Assembly: GCA_963924555.1 (NCBI GenBank)
Contig: OZ004581.1
Span: 4,875,338-4,939,337, forward strand
Source: Crambe crambe
Lineage: Eukaryota; Porifera; Demospongiae; Poecilosclerida; Crambeidae
Reading direction: 5' to 3'
DNA: 64,000 bases
Position 1 is the first letter of the stretch, and every line of letters starts with the position of its first letter. Positions 48,683-62,272 of this stretch are shown here, piece by piece. The position numbers and the translations under genes were made by a program. The notes beneath the pieces were generated by a model, which was not told the DNA's origin, did not search any database, and worked only from the letters and a program-made list of their open reading frames with translations.

Positions 48683-49795
48683 TCGGTGGACTGGACTATA
48701 CTGGGCTCATAGGCGGAGGAACATATAATTACCTGGGGGGGGGGGGGGCAACCCCAAACCTCCATTGCACCATGCATACCCGACAATAGTTGTGATTTAA
48801 TTAAAAAACAAGAGTCAAAATTCAGTCAACACAAACAAGTAAGTTCTAATAGATACCAAAATAATTCTTCCTACGTTCATTTAGTTCAACAAATTCTTTT
48901 GCTACTTGGTAAACCTCAATTTTGTCTGTCATATCTTTATGAGGGATTTTCATGTTTGCATATTAATTGTCAATAGAGTTGAAAATGTTTCACTTTGCAC
49001 ATGCAGTCATGTATAATTGTCTCCTACAATGACAAATAGTTGAATGAAATCTGGGGGGGGGGCAAAACCATACGCCATGGCCCCCTGGCCCCCCTGGTTC
49101 CTCCGCCTATGGCCGACTGGACTATGAACTCACTAGAGAATCGCAGAACGAGGACTTTTGTCTAGATATATACTCGAGACTTGATAACTCTGTATAGCTA
49201 TGCATGCATGCTGTGCGGATAATTTGAAGTGTGTGCAAACTATAGCCTGACAAAAATTCGAAACTGCTTTTTGTTTTTGCAGGGTGCTATATGGCATTGA
49301 AGCAGGTTTGTGGATTGGACTAGAATACAATATTAATGGACTCAGACCTTCCCAGAAGCAGACAACCTCCGTAAAATGGACAATCATCAATATAGAGCCT
49401 CATAGAGAGGAGAAGCAAATAACCTCCTTTACTGAGATCATTCATGGCTACTTTTATAAGCACAGAATGAATTCCCAATTTTTGTGAACTTTAAAACAAA
49501 TCAATAAATGTACTTTTTTCTGATTTTTATGACTGGAGCTATTTTCAACTGTAGATGTACACTTCAATGCCATAGCCATAGCCATAGCAAAAGGAATTTC
49601 GACCACATAGCAGTTTTTCGTCAGGCTAGTTTACGCGTGCTTCAAATTTGTGTGCAGTGCACTAGCAGACATGCAAAGCTGTCACGACAGTCAGTCTCGA
49701 GTATAATATCTAGACTCGAGTCATGTTCGAGTCTTGTTCTGCAGCAAGGTGAGTTCAGTAGTCCAGTCCGCACCGATTGTATACACCCCACTTCA
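48660..49795. mobile_element. Inverted-repeat element of ~0.7 kb, split by another MITE
   Basis: TATACAATCGGTGGACTGGA near 48678 is matched by inverted GTCCGCACCGATTGTATAC at about 49764-49784, and the arms continue inward (GAACTCACTAGAG, GAACGAGGAC, TACTCGAGAC) once the 0.4-kb MITE at 48712-49107 is left out. Between the arms is an exon-like frame, 49284-49487 (MLYGIEAGLWIGLEYNINGL...), after a TTTTGCAG acceptor; its family is unknown. Confidence 0.7.
48712..49107. mobile_element. CATAGGCGGAGG MITE, ~0.4 kb
   Basis: CATAGGCGGAGGAAC at the left faces GGTTCCTCCGCCTATG at the right; each end is followed inward by a G- or C-rich run. ACTGGACTAT occurs just outside both ends, and may be a 9-10-bp target duplication as in Mutator-like elements. 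A right end of the same family is at 18379. Confidence 0.75.
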
Positions 49796-49796
49796 A

Positions 49797-50960
49797 AGAA
49801 GCTAATGACTGTCATACTATTTCTTAATAGCTTTTGATCTTAGCTAGTTAGAAAATGTTAATGAGATCACTTATTACGCCAGTGTCATTGTTTCCTGTCT
49901 ACCACCCTGCATGCTAATTTGGCCACCGCCTACTCGTTTATTATTAAGTGTCAGCTTGATTGACTTCTAGCAATCAGTTGTATGGTGGTTTAAGTGCTCT
50001 GCTTTGTTGGAACCAAAATTTTAAGAAGTTGGAGTCTGTCAGCTCTAAAAGCTTGCTTGCTATACATGCAATAAAATTAATAAAAAAATAGCCTCCCTCC
50101 CTCCCTCCCTCCCTCATCCAATTAAAAATTTGAGTAAATGAAGGACGGGAAACAAGGTATTGACAGGTTGACCGCAGGACCATGTTGTTGTTGTTGTTGT
50201 TGTTGTTATTATTATTATTTTTAGTATTTTCCAAATCTGGAAAATTCCTCACCTAGCTAATGTTAATCATTAATCTTTGAAGTTCTATGGCTCTTTGAAG
50301 TTCTATGGCATGAGAAGGCGTAAAAGCCATTATAATTTCCCAGATTGAAATTTTCACCTATAATGGCCTCCCTCCCTCCCTCATGAATCTTGTGACAATA
50401 ATGCATGTCCAAACTGTATGTCCAAACTGTAACCGCTATTCCTATAACTAACTAAGATCAAACATGTCAGGTGACACTTTCAAGTGGCTAATTTGGGTGA
50501 GACACCACAGTAGTATCTATCTCCACAAAGGTTAATGAATTCTTGACCTCAGTAGCAGCTGTTGTTGTTATTTTCTGTGTCTATGCATGAAAGGCTAATG
50601 AATACTAATTAAGTTTTTTAATATGCAAAAGGTGATGAAGAATGCGGAAAATCAGTACTTCCTACATTGCCCAAATTGCACTCGTAGAAAGAATTCATCA
50701 ACCTTTGTGGCATGCACATTATAGGTAGATGCTAATGTGCTGATTGGCTTCTCACCCAAATTAGCCACTTCAAAGAAGCTAATGACTGTCACACTATTTC
50801 TTAATCTTAGTTAGAAAATGTTAATGAGATCTCTAATTAGGTTGACCACAGGACCATATGTTTTTGTTTATCTTGTTAGAGTATTTTCCATCATTAATCT
50901 TTGAAGTTAGAACCATTATAATTTCCCAACCTCACATTGATTGAAATTTTCACCAAAATA
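49797..50960. repeat. Rearranged direct repeats and microsatellites
   Basis: AAGCTAATGACTGTCA...TTAGAAAATGTTAATGAGATC at 49799 recurs at 50777; then GGTTGACC.CAGGACCAT at 50165 and 50857; then TTAATCTTTGAAGTT at 50269 and 50897. So two diverged copies about 700-980 bases apart. Within them are (CCCT)n at 50093-50115 and (GTT)n/(ATT)n at 50184-50221. Confidence 0.7.
50490..50790. mobile_element. Copy of the array MITE with an internal inversion
   Basis: Left end AAGTGGCTAATTTGGGTGAG and right end CTCACCCAAATTAGCCACTT are inverted repeats. Inside, GGTGATGAAGAATGCGGAAA lies in the reverse orientation relative to the units at 47507-48682, while the flanking CTCGTAGAAAGAATTCATCA keeps the same orientation. 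A segment of about 85 bases has been inverted. Confidence 0.8.
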
Positions 50961-52729
50961 TAATGGGTGCACTCTCAGCCTCAGGAATTTTAATGATACT
51001 ACAACTAGCTACTTCATAAGAATGCATCATTACCTTCTTGATATGCTTGAATATCTTTCAATGAACGTTTACTATCTTTTGTAGAATAAAGCCTTAACTC
51101 ACACTAAAATAGCGGCCTCCCTCCCTCATGAATCTTGTGACAACATACTAGTCTTGTCCCCAGACTCTATTGAAAATAGAGCCTGGTATCAATAATTATT
51201 ATTTGCACATGCGTGTAGGATACAGGCAATAACCTGAAAGTTTACTGAGTGAGATTCCTTTCTCCTTTCTTTATTTTTCCCCCAGTTTTTCCATACCATG
51301 CGCTACTGCAGTACTTATGCTCAACAAGACTTCTTTAGGCTGGTTTTATTGTTTGGTGCTCAGATTAATATGCAAAGTCAGCCCACATCTTCAGAATAAT
51401 CAAAACCACAATTAACTTCTATAGCTAGGATGCAATGCATTCTGGGGTGAGTACACACTTAAGTTCTAGATCCCAAACTGCTGAATTCAGTACCCCACAC
51501 ACATGCAGTTAAGTGAATCCAATGTGTTAGTAATCATGTCATGCACTGTGTGACCTTATTAGCTAACCACAATAATTAATTATTAAGCAAGATCAACTGT
51601 TGAGGAAACTATAAGTGTGTGTATGCATTATTTAATAGCAGCTTCTTTGAAGTGGCAAACTTGGGTAGCTAAGCAGTCCATGCCAAGTTAATCTGTGCAT
51701 GCAGAGTATATTTAAAATCAGTTATAATCTTAGAAATCTAATTTCAGAGCAATAATTATACCATTATCCATTATTTAGCTCAGTCCAGAATTAATGAAGG
51801 GTTATGCATGGACTCAATGGTGTCCACAGCACATGTGCACTTTGGTTTTTACAGTGAACAATTGTGCGAAAGGATAAAATCTGCCAATGAAATAATTATG
51901 ATACGTAGTAGCCAAATCTCAGGCTTTATATTGTGTGGATTACGTATAATTCATAAAGGCAAATCTCAGTTTACAAAAATGATGCATGCAGGAGCACAAA
52001 ACAACTATCAGATATAGCTATCACCAGATTTACTCTGTGGGTTGAGGGGTGCAGTCAATCCACTATGATTTCAGTGTGCATGCATGTGCAAACATGAAAT
52101 TTGTGTCCCGATCAATGCACATGATTAATTATTGTATGTACAGCAAGAGATTTTTGGATTTTATAGCTAATTGTACATGTTTCCTTGCATCTTTTTGCAT
52201 TAATATTATTATCGCAAGCAAAGCGAGCCCCTCTTTATGGTGTACAAACTGGATAGTGGTGCCCTGAGGGTATAATACTGTGCATGCGCAAAATAGTTAA
52301 CTTTCAGCTAATGATGTGGAAATTGAAGCGAATGAACACTGCTCGAGCAGCAAAAAAAGAGCAAGGTTAGACGGAAGGAATGCAAAGGATAGAGCCAGAA
52401 GAAGCTCTGAATCAGTGGAATAAAGACAGTCAAGGCTTGATATAGGGCTTATATAGACTCTATGAGAGGGCATGCAACTCCAAAATATCATAATGCAACA
52501 TTTAAAGTTTTTGCAAAAGCAAGCTGTGTTGCTTTGCTCACAGGGCCTTCTTGTGCTACAAGCACATACTATATCTATGCAAACTAGCAGTCAGCAAGTA
52601 GCTACCTGTATTGCAGTCAAATTCTAGAGCTATACAGGCACATGCATGCACTTGCAGGGAAACCTATATAATATGCTATCATAATTATTGTCATGTGATG
52701 GCATAAGGAATGTTAATTAAAACTACATC
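50961..52729. other. Non-coding stretch before the toxin-like gene
   Basis: No gene recognised. Short frames at 51808-52267 and 52297-52491 have no family features. 51114-51145 repeats a CCTCCCTCATGAATCTTGTG segment from 50380. Confidence 0.5.
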
Positions 52730-52737
52730 TATAAAAA
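52730..52737 (+). promoter_or_regulatory. TATA box of the helical toxin-like gene
   Basis: TATAAAAA lies 73 bases before the ATG at 52803, with a C-rich and CA-rich 5' untranslated region (CATCACTTCAG). Confidence 0.65.
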
Positions 52738-52802
52738 CCCTTGCATCACTTCAGTTTGCTTGCAAACTCTCCACATTGCAAGGCTTAAATCTCCACTGAA
52801 AT

Positions 52803-54143
52803 ATGGCATCAAAATTGACTTTCAAGAATCCTTTTCACAAATCAAATGAAGATCAGGCCAAAACGGAGGATCTTAAGAAGAAACTCGACAAGTATATTGC
52901 TAAGCCTGAAGTTAAAGAGCTTTACAGTGCCTTGAAAGTTAGTGCTCAAGTTATTGATGGTGCCAATAAGACTGTAGAGTTCTTTTCAAAGCCTGCTGTT
53001 AAGGATTTGCTTGCAAAACGATTACCTGCCATTGCTGCCAAACTGGGAAAACTTGCAAAATTTGCTAGTGTGCTTGGACCAGCTGGAGAGGCCTTAGGAG
53101 TAGTAGTAGATTTGCTGTCTGCATTTGGCCTTCTACAAGATCCAATGACGGCTAAACTTGACGAAATAATCAGCGAAATAAAGGGATTGCGCAATGACGT
53201 GAGGAAAGGTTTTGACGAACTGAAGAAAAGATTGGATAAAAATTTAGCACTAACTCAGTTTTTAATCGTCTATAATAAAGTGAAAGCCCAGGTCGACATC
53301 TACGAGCGAAACGTTGGGGATCACACTACCGATCCGGCTAATCTTTACAATCGCCTCGTGGATATGGTCAAAAGCTACACGCCACACGATTTAATAGTGG
53401 ATCTGGATCAACTGCATACCATCATGATGGGAACGACAGAGTTTGGGGAGCCTTTGTTTGTACAACTTGCAAAAGAAAAGGATGAATATGAAGGAGACGC
53501 ATTTGACAATTTCATGGTGACTCTTTTCAATCAATTTCACTTTGTAATTGCCTTACAAATAAGAGCTATTCGCATGCTACGATCATTTTTAGCCCTCACT
53601 GAACAAGGTCCTCAATTCAAGACCGATCTTACAGCCATCCTTAAGAATGTCGGCACTCAACGCTCCAAATGTGATCCTCTTCCCACATTTGAAAGGTACC
53701 TCAATTTCAGGCAGCATGGAGGTAAATTTGAAATGAAAGCATTGAAACCGAATGAATTCCTCTATATGGAGTGGGGAAACCATCGTGTCAGCGGGACATC
53801 CAGTGAGCCTGGACAAAAGGGTCATTTCAAAATTGATCCTTGTGAAAAAGACGCCGGATTTCTTGTAACCTGCAGGTACTATCCTGGCGAATGCATGCAG
53901 CTGCAAAGTAATGAAGATGATGGCGATGTCATGTCAACCACAGACATACACGATCGTCAATGTCACTGGCTCTTCCATATCAAAAATTTGGAGGAAATGG
54001 TGTTCAAATTGAGCACTGTCAAATGGTCGAAACGATACGTGTATATGCAGGATGACTCATACACTGAAATCAGGGCAGCACCTAAAGATGCAGCAGATAG
54101 TGAACAAGCCCAGTTCAAACTAATACCCTTTGATTGGAAGTAA
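52803..54143 (+). CDS. Intronless helical-bundle protein with beta-trefoil-like C-terminus
   Basis: A 446-residue single frame with no signal peptide. Residues 30-85 are helical; FASVLGPAGEALGVVVDLLS (about 88-107) is a hydrophobic Gly/Ala hairpin; then a long amphipathic stretch (TAKLDEIISEIKGLRNDVRK ... FDELKKRLDKNLAL). This plan, a hydrophobic hairpin in a long helical bundle, resembles rapunzel-type and alpha-helical membrane-active proteins. From about residue 310 the pattern changes to strands with repeats such as EFLYMEWGNHRVSG, GFLVTCRYYPGECMQLQSN, RQCHWLFHIKN and YVYMQDDSYTEIRA, compatible with a ricin-type beta-trefoil. I infer a membrane- or glycan-interacting defence-type protein, but no catalytic residues or direct family match are visible. 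The frame looks whole. Confidence 0.75.
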   Translation: MASKLTFKNPFHKSNEDQAKTEDLKKKLDKYIAKPEVKELYSALKVSAQVIDGANKTVEFFSKPAVKDLLAKRLPAIAAKLGKLAKFASVLGPAGEALGVVVDLLSAFGLLQDPMTAKLDEIISEIKGLRNDVRKGFDELKKRLDKNLALTQFLIVYNKVKAQVDIYERNVGDHTTDPANLYNRLVDMVKSYTPHDLIVDLDQLHTIMMGTTEFGEPLFVQLAKEKDEYEGDAFDNFMVTLFNQFHFVIALQIRAIRMLRSFLALTEQGPQFKTDLTAILKNVGTQRSKCDPLPTFERYLNFRQHGGKFEMKALKPNEFLYMEWGNHRVSGTSSEPGQKGHFKIDPCEKDAGFLVTCRYYPGECMQLQSNEDDGDVMSTTDIHDRQCHWLFHIKNLEEMVFKLSTVKWSKRYVYMQDDSYTEIRAAPKDAADSEQAQFKLIPFDWK

Positions 54144-55606
54144 CTCCTCGAAACAATTGACAATAAGACTTAACTAGCTGTATAAAAGGATTTATTTGAC
54201 TGCATTCCCCCCCTTTAGTGAGTGACTTTATTTTGTATGATTAAAAAAATAAAAAAATAATTAAATAAATTAAAATAATAATAATAATAAAAATTCTGAG
54301 ATTATTAATGTGTATCGTTCATAATATAGCAATGCCCCCTAGCCCATGGGCACAATATGCCATTTTTTGAGTGATGCTATGTAAGTACCGAATACCCACT
54401 GAATAGAGAGCAGATGAAGCTCTCTGTGGAGTCTTCACTAAAATGCACTGAAGAATATGTAGCTAGCTAGCTATAGCTAATAATATGATCAGTACGTAGA
54501 TAATACTTACTCTAAAAACATCTGGATCATAAGTAATATTATTACTTCTATAGCCTGAACTGAAATGCCCAGGTTAAAAGAAGGTATTGCACTCTACTGG
54601 TTTTGCCAGGCAGAGTAGATGATGTGTAGTATTGTCAAATGTGGACTTGCAGATTTGGAATCCATGCACCCCAATGCAGTCCAGTGTCCCCTTATACAAG
54701 TAACCTCAGCACGCGTGTTAACTAGCAAGAACTGATCTTTGCAACAAATTGCACTAAAAAGATTAAACAGGACGTGGTTAAAACCATGGGTAATTATGCA
54801 TGCACGAATATGATTAATGGTAATAAAGTTAGTCAGTTGCCACAATAACAATCTTAGTTAAATAATACAAAAAAGAAGAGAAATTTATTGCAATCACATG
54901 AAGAGCAAGAGGGGAAATAATATCAAAAAATGTTTTAGTCGATCATGTCGTATCCACTCGAATAGTTCAGCCACCACGTACAGTAGTGAGAGGAAGAGAA
55001 GACAGCGAGTAGATGATTATGTTGCTGGATATGAAAGGCTTGAATAACATAAGAAAGGTTGTTTTGCCTGAGGAAATCTTCCAATGCTGCAGTATTGCAC
55101 AGTATACATCAATCATAAGTGAAATCAACACAGAAATTGTTGCTTTTTTTTTCGTGTCAAAGTTTAATATAGCCTCATCAGGGGTGTATCCACAGAATTT
55201 TGAGTGGTCCAGTGTGCTTGTGCGTGGAAATTTTTGGCCTACTTTTTAAAGTTGAATTTTGATTGATGATTAAGCTAGGTGTGTGGTGTTCCGTAAGTGG
55301 GATAAAATTGGATAATATAAAAGTGGTCCGGTGGAAACCAGACCAATCAGAGTGGTGGGTACACCCTTGCTCATGTTCAGTTAAACCATCATGTCTTGAT
55401 TTTATGCAGCAGTTCACATAATATCACATCAATGTAAGTGTATTATAGACATGAGCTGAACACCTCATTTATATAGCTCACCTGGGCCAAATGGATCAAT
55501 TCTAACATTAACAGGTGGTAGCTATACATAAGCTATATGAATAATGCATGCACTATGTGATACCAGGACAAGTAAAATTGTCACCCACAGCATAAAACAT
55601 TCAAAC
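54144..55606. other. Non-coding stretch with A-rich repeat and a MITE
   Basis: 54242-54292 is an A-rich (AATA)n-like run after the gene. 55189-55366 looks like an inverted-repeat MITE: CAGGGGTGTATCCA faces GGGTACACCCTTG, with CTCAT on both flanks. Short frames have no features. Confidence 0.6.
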
Positions 55607-55610
55607 AGAC

Positions 55611-55903
55611 CTAAACATGTGTGCCGTCCCTCTTGCAAAATATCAATAAAGCCATCATTTTCATCCAGCTGAAGTCCAATATCAGGATCAATCTAGTCTT
55701 GTCTGCATACATTAGAAAAAGATAGTTAGCATACACTAACCTAATCAATCAAGACCAGCCAACCTTATGGGGTCATTCCAGAGCAAATCCCACGCCAGTG
55801 GACTATGTTTGATGGGGTCGGGGAGCCTCATAGGTACATCATTAATCACAGTGGTTATCCCTTTACTGGTTGTGTTGGGCACAGGAATACCACCATGAAC
55901 ACA
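55611..55903 (-). pseudogene. Ser/Thr phosphatase (PPP family) remnant
   Basis: On the minus strand 55903-55764 reads CVHGGIPVPNTTSKGITTVI and then LPDPIKHSPLAWDLLWNDPI; HGG followed by DLLWxDP is the PP1/PP2A-type phosphatase signature. A second block 55692-55611 reads IDPDIGLQLDENDGFIDILQ then EGRHTCLG, in the place where intact relatives have RGxxxxFG. The two blocks have GT and AG borders but their phases do not agree, there is no acceptor before the first block, and the metal-binding N-terminal motifs are absent. Most likely a gene relic; a divergent active gene with unrecognised exons is possible. Confidence 0.6.
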
Positions 55904-55949
55904 TAGAAAGAGAGAAAGAGATTAAAAGTACATTTCAAGAGTCATGGTG

Positions 55950-56125
55950 TTACAGTCAGTATTAGTCATAGGGTAAGCTAAGATCACAATCAGTTTTAGT
56001 CATAGGGGTAAGGGTCACAGCATAGGGTAAGGGTCACAGTCATAGGGTAAGGATCACAGTCAGTATTAGTCATAGGGTAAGGGTCACAGTCAGTAAGGGT
56101 CACAGTCAGTATTCGTCATAGGCAG
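55950..56125. repeat. Minisatellite, ~18-30-bp units
   Basis: Variants of GTCATAGGGTAAGGGTCACA with optional CAGTATTA are repeated about seven times in irregular order. Confidence 0.9.
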
Positions 56126-56134
56126 TGTTGCCAG

Positions 56135-56730
56135 GTTGCCAGGGGGAGGGGAAAAATAGGGCCTGGTATACACTACTTGTGCATATGCCAGATTTTACCA
56201 GAATTCTGGTAAAATAGTTATACCATCTATGTTACGGCTGGAACCTCTAGCCATTGATAAACCACACCCATTCTATTACATACTAGCCCAGGAGGCTACC
56301 TTATAGAGATGGCTATTGTTTTGCTGCTGCTGTTTTGCCTTGGAGAGATCGAGAAGTGTTTTAGTGTACCAAGAGACCGTCTAGCTATGATGGACACTTA
56401 GGAGCCCACCCTTTCGATAGTTATAATCATAGTGGCCAAGCCTACCTTTCTGAAAGCCTTCCTGAAATAAAATAAAGATGGGGGTTGCATAGTATTCTAG
56501 AGGAGCAGCTAGCTAGTCGATCGATCGTCAGCTAGCTAACTCGTGATCTATAATTATGATTGTCATTGTTTGTATCATTGCTCTGTGCGTCTATAGTTGT
56601 GGAATTATTCACGCATGCACAAGCAGTGTATACCTGGCCCTATTTTTTAATTGGGCCTGGGTAATAATTTTATATGAGCTCTTTAGGGTAGATGTTTTTG
56701 GGGTGTGTGAAGTGAGACCCCCCCCCCCCC
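56135..56730. repeat. Copy of the MITE and flank seen at 22360-22960
   Basis: The stretch from GGGGGAGGGGAA through TAGGGCCTGGTATACACT to TGGGCCTGGGTA and on to GTGAAGTGAGACCC parallels 22370-22960 in the same orientation. Here the interior is a little shorter and ends in a C16 run (56718-56733). Confidence 0.85.
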
Positions 56731-56751
56731 CCCAAATACAGTTCACTAGTA

Positions 56752-56990
56752 ATACTAATGTGCCGATTGGCTTCTCACCCAAATTAGCCACTTCAAAGGT
56801 TAGACCTTATTAATTGAGACACAGGACCACACATTGTTGTTTCTGTGTCTGGGAAGTACTGATTTTCCGCATTCTTCATCACCTTTTTGTATCTTCATTA
56901 ACCTTTCATGCATACCAAATTGCACTCGTAGAAATAATTCATCAAACCTTTATGGCATGGACACTAGTAGATGCTAATGTGCCAATTGGC
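56752..56990. repeat. Solo copy of the ~232-bp array unit
   Basis: From ACTAGTAATACTAATGTGCC through GTTAGACCTTATTAATTGAG to CATGGACACTAG it matches the array at 47756-48680 in the same orientation, with a short deletion near CATGCATACCAAATTG. Confidence 0.85.
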
Positions 56991-57395
56991 TATGATGACA
57001 ATTTAGCTGGAGTAGCTAATTGACCATTATATTTAACAAAATTATAATTGCAGAAAAATCCTTGAATTTGGACATCACAACCTGAGATTATAACCAGGTT
57101 TAAAAATAATAGTCACTTCAAATTTTCTACCCATCAATGTTTTGCTGTGTAGCTATAATCTTACCTACATCATCACTCTTGTATATACCACCAAGTAGAT
57201 ATCAATCAGTTTGCAGGAAAAATACAGCTCCCTAGTAATACATTAGTAGTTGTCCGGTGCAGTGTAGTGGACTTATAATGCACGCGCAGGGCGCTACTAA
57301 TAAATGTACACGCGCGTGCTAAGTAAGAAATTGCGCATGCTCAATTATTTCTCCATACTATACTACATGTAGTTGTTTTGTCGACCGAAGCTATC

Positions 57396-59296
57396 ATGTT
57401 TTTCTCACCAAAAATTCTTTTCTTCTTTGGTCTTATTTCAATTGCTGTGAGCCAAGTTGTACACGCTGGATCTGATGACTGTGGGCGACGATGTGACACA
57501 AAGACTGACTGTCCGGGCGGAAACTGCAGAAAGGATATAAATGCATGTCCTGATGCTGCTGGTGGGGAATCTAAATCCTACAATGGGAAGTGCAGCAGTG
57601 GTAACAAGTGTGGTATGCCGTGTAATACAGATGCTGACTGTTCTCCTGATGGTGGCTCATGCTGGGCTGTAGTTGACTGTGGCAAATGCAATTACAAATC
57701 TGGGTACAAGTGTGGTCTACCGTGCAAATTAGATGGAGACTGTTTTACTGGACAATGCTGGGCAAAGATTGACAAAAATGAATGTGCTGATATTCTTCTC
57801 TATTATTGTGATGCTCAATCTAGTAACAAGTGTGGTCAAAAATGCAATGAGGGAGGTACTGAATGTTCACCTGGACAATGTGTGAAGTATGAAACTCCGT
57901 GTGGTGAGAATGCTGGCTATTGTGATCTTAGGTCCACCAACTGTGGCACTTCCTGCAAAGGAGATTCACAGTGTTATGGTGGACACTGCATGAAGGATAA
58001 ACTGAATTGTCAATCCAGGATCAACATTGGAACATATATTGGAGCAATGCCAGGTTAGACTGCATGGGTTTCATTGTGTAATCCCCTGCTTTTCAATTCA
58101 AGTAAAGTGTTAGGATACAAACTATTAGCTACGTAGCTAGGATTGCTTCATTCTGTATAATATACATGTTTGACATGTACAAAATAGCAAAGTTCTATAT
58201 TAGCTAGCTATAGTGTTTTCATCTGACAATGTCATACTGAGCTGAGTGAGCTATCAACCATCTCGATTTCAAGGGTTATACATAGCTAAGTCCCTATAGA
58301 GACAGTTTGTGTCCAAGCTCTCACTGAAATCGACTAGAACACAAAGCAACACGCACACAGCACCATTACTCTCAAGTCTATAGCAGTACATCAGCAGTTG
58401 CAAAAGCACTCTATGAGAGACTTAGCATGCAGGGTCCTGACCTACGAGCAATACAAAATTCATTAGTGATAATTATTACCGAAATAGGTGGCACGATGGC
58501 TCCTTCTTTGGACATGATTCCCACAGAGCTCAACTTGATTATGTTGGGCTTTGCCAAAGATACAAATCATGATGGAAACTTTACAGCCTTCAGTGGCTGG
58601 GGCCCACAGGGACTCACTAAGACTGCCATACAAGAAGACAAAGCCAGAAATCCTGGCAGAAGATATCTAATATCTGTGGGAGGAACCGCTGGCTATGGTG
58701 GAACATTTCAAATACAAGAAGGGATGAGGACTGAGGACTGGGTATCCAATTCAGTGCAATCAATCGTGGGAATCATCACAAGCCTCTCAGCCGATGGTGC
58801 AGAGATACAGTTTGAAGGCAATACTGGGGATTCAAGATTCAAGGATGCTATTACTGGTGTTCTCAAGGGGTTAAAAGATAATGGTTACCTGACTGCTATT
58901 GGCCCTTTTTTCGGTACTCACAACACCTGGCAAGACTACAGGCACCTGCCAATAACATACGTGGACTTTCTGAACTTGCAATTCTACAGTGTGGAAGAAA
59001 ATGACCCCAAATTCATACAGTACTTTATTGAAGCTGTTCTACAGTACTTGGGCACTGACAGCTTCAAACTAGTTGCTGGCTTTAATTCCCATGGAAGTAA
59101 GCCTCAGCCTGAAGTAGCATTTCAAGCAGTGAAAATGCTGCAGGGTTACCTCAGGGGTGCATTCACTTGGTCTATAGAGAATTCACAGAAAAATGTACCC
59201 CCATACTGCCTTGAAAAAGGTCTTGCTGCACTTTTAAAGGACAAAGATGCTGATCTGCCGAACTGTCAATGGCAAACTGACAAAGATGAATTGTAA
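57396..59296 (+). CDS. Secretory Cys-repeat plus GH18 chitinase-like protein with KDEL tail (two exons)
   Basis: Exon 1 is 57396-58053 and exon 2 58395-59296; the GT-AG intron (341 bases) keeps frame, joining ..IGAMP to AVAKALYERLSMQGPDLR. The start ATG at 57396 gives a signal peptide (MFFSPKILFFFGLISIAVSQ ... VHA). Next come five Cys repeats of the form CGxxCxxDxDCxxGxC (CGRRCDTKTDCPGGNC, CGMPCNTDADCSPDGG, CGLPCKLDGDCFTGQC, and two more). Exon 2 is a GH18 barrel: LNLIMLGFAKD, RRYLISVGGTAGYGG, and DGAEIQFEGN at the catalytic strand. The DxxDxDxE motif is changed to DxxExQxE: the acid glutamate is kept and the two inner aspartates are lost, so activity may be reduced or ligand binding only, as in narbonin-type relatives. 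The last residues are KDEL, an ER-retention signal. It probably acts in the ER on glycan substrates or partners. Confidence 0.85.
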
Positions 59297-62272
<2,976 letters not shown>

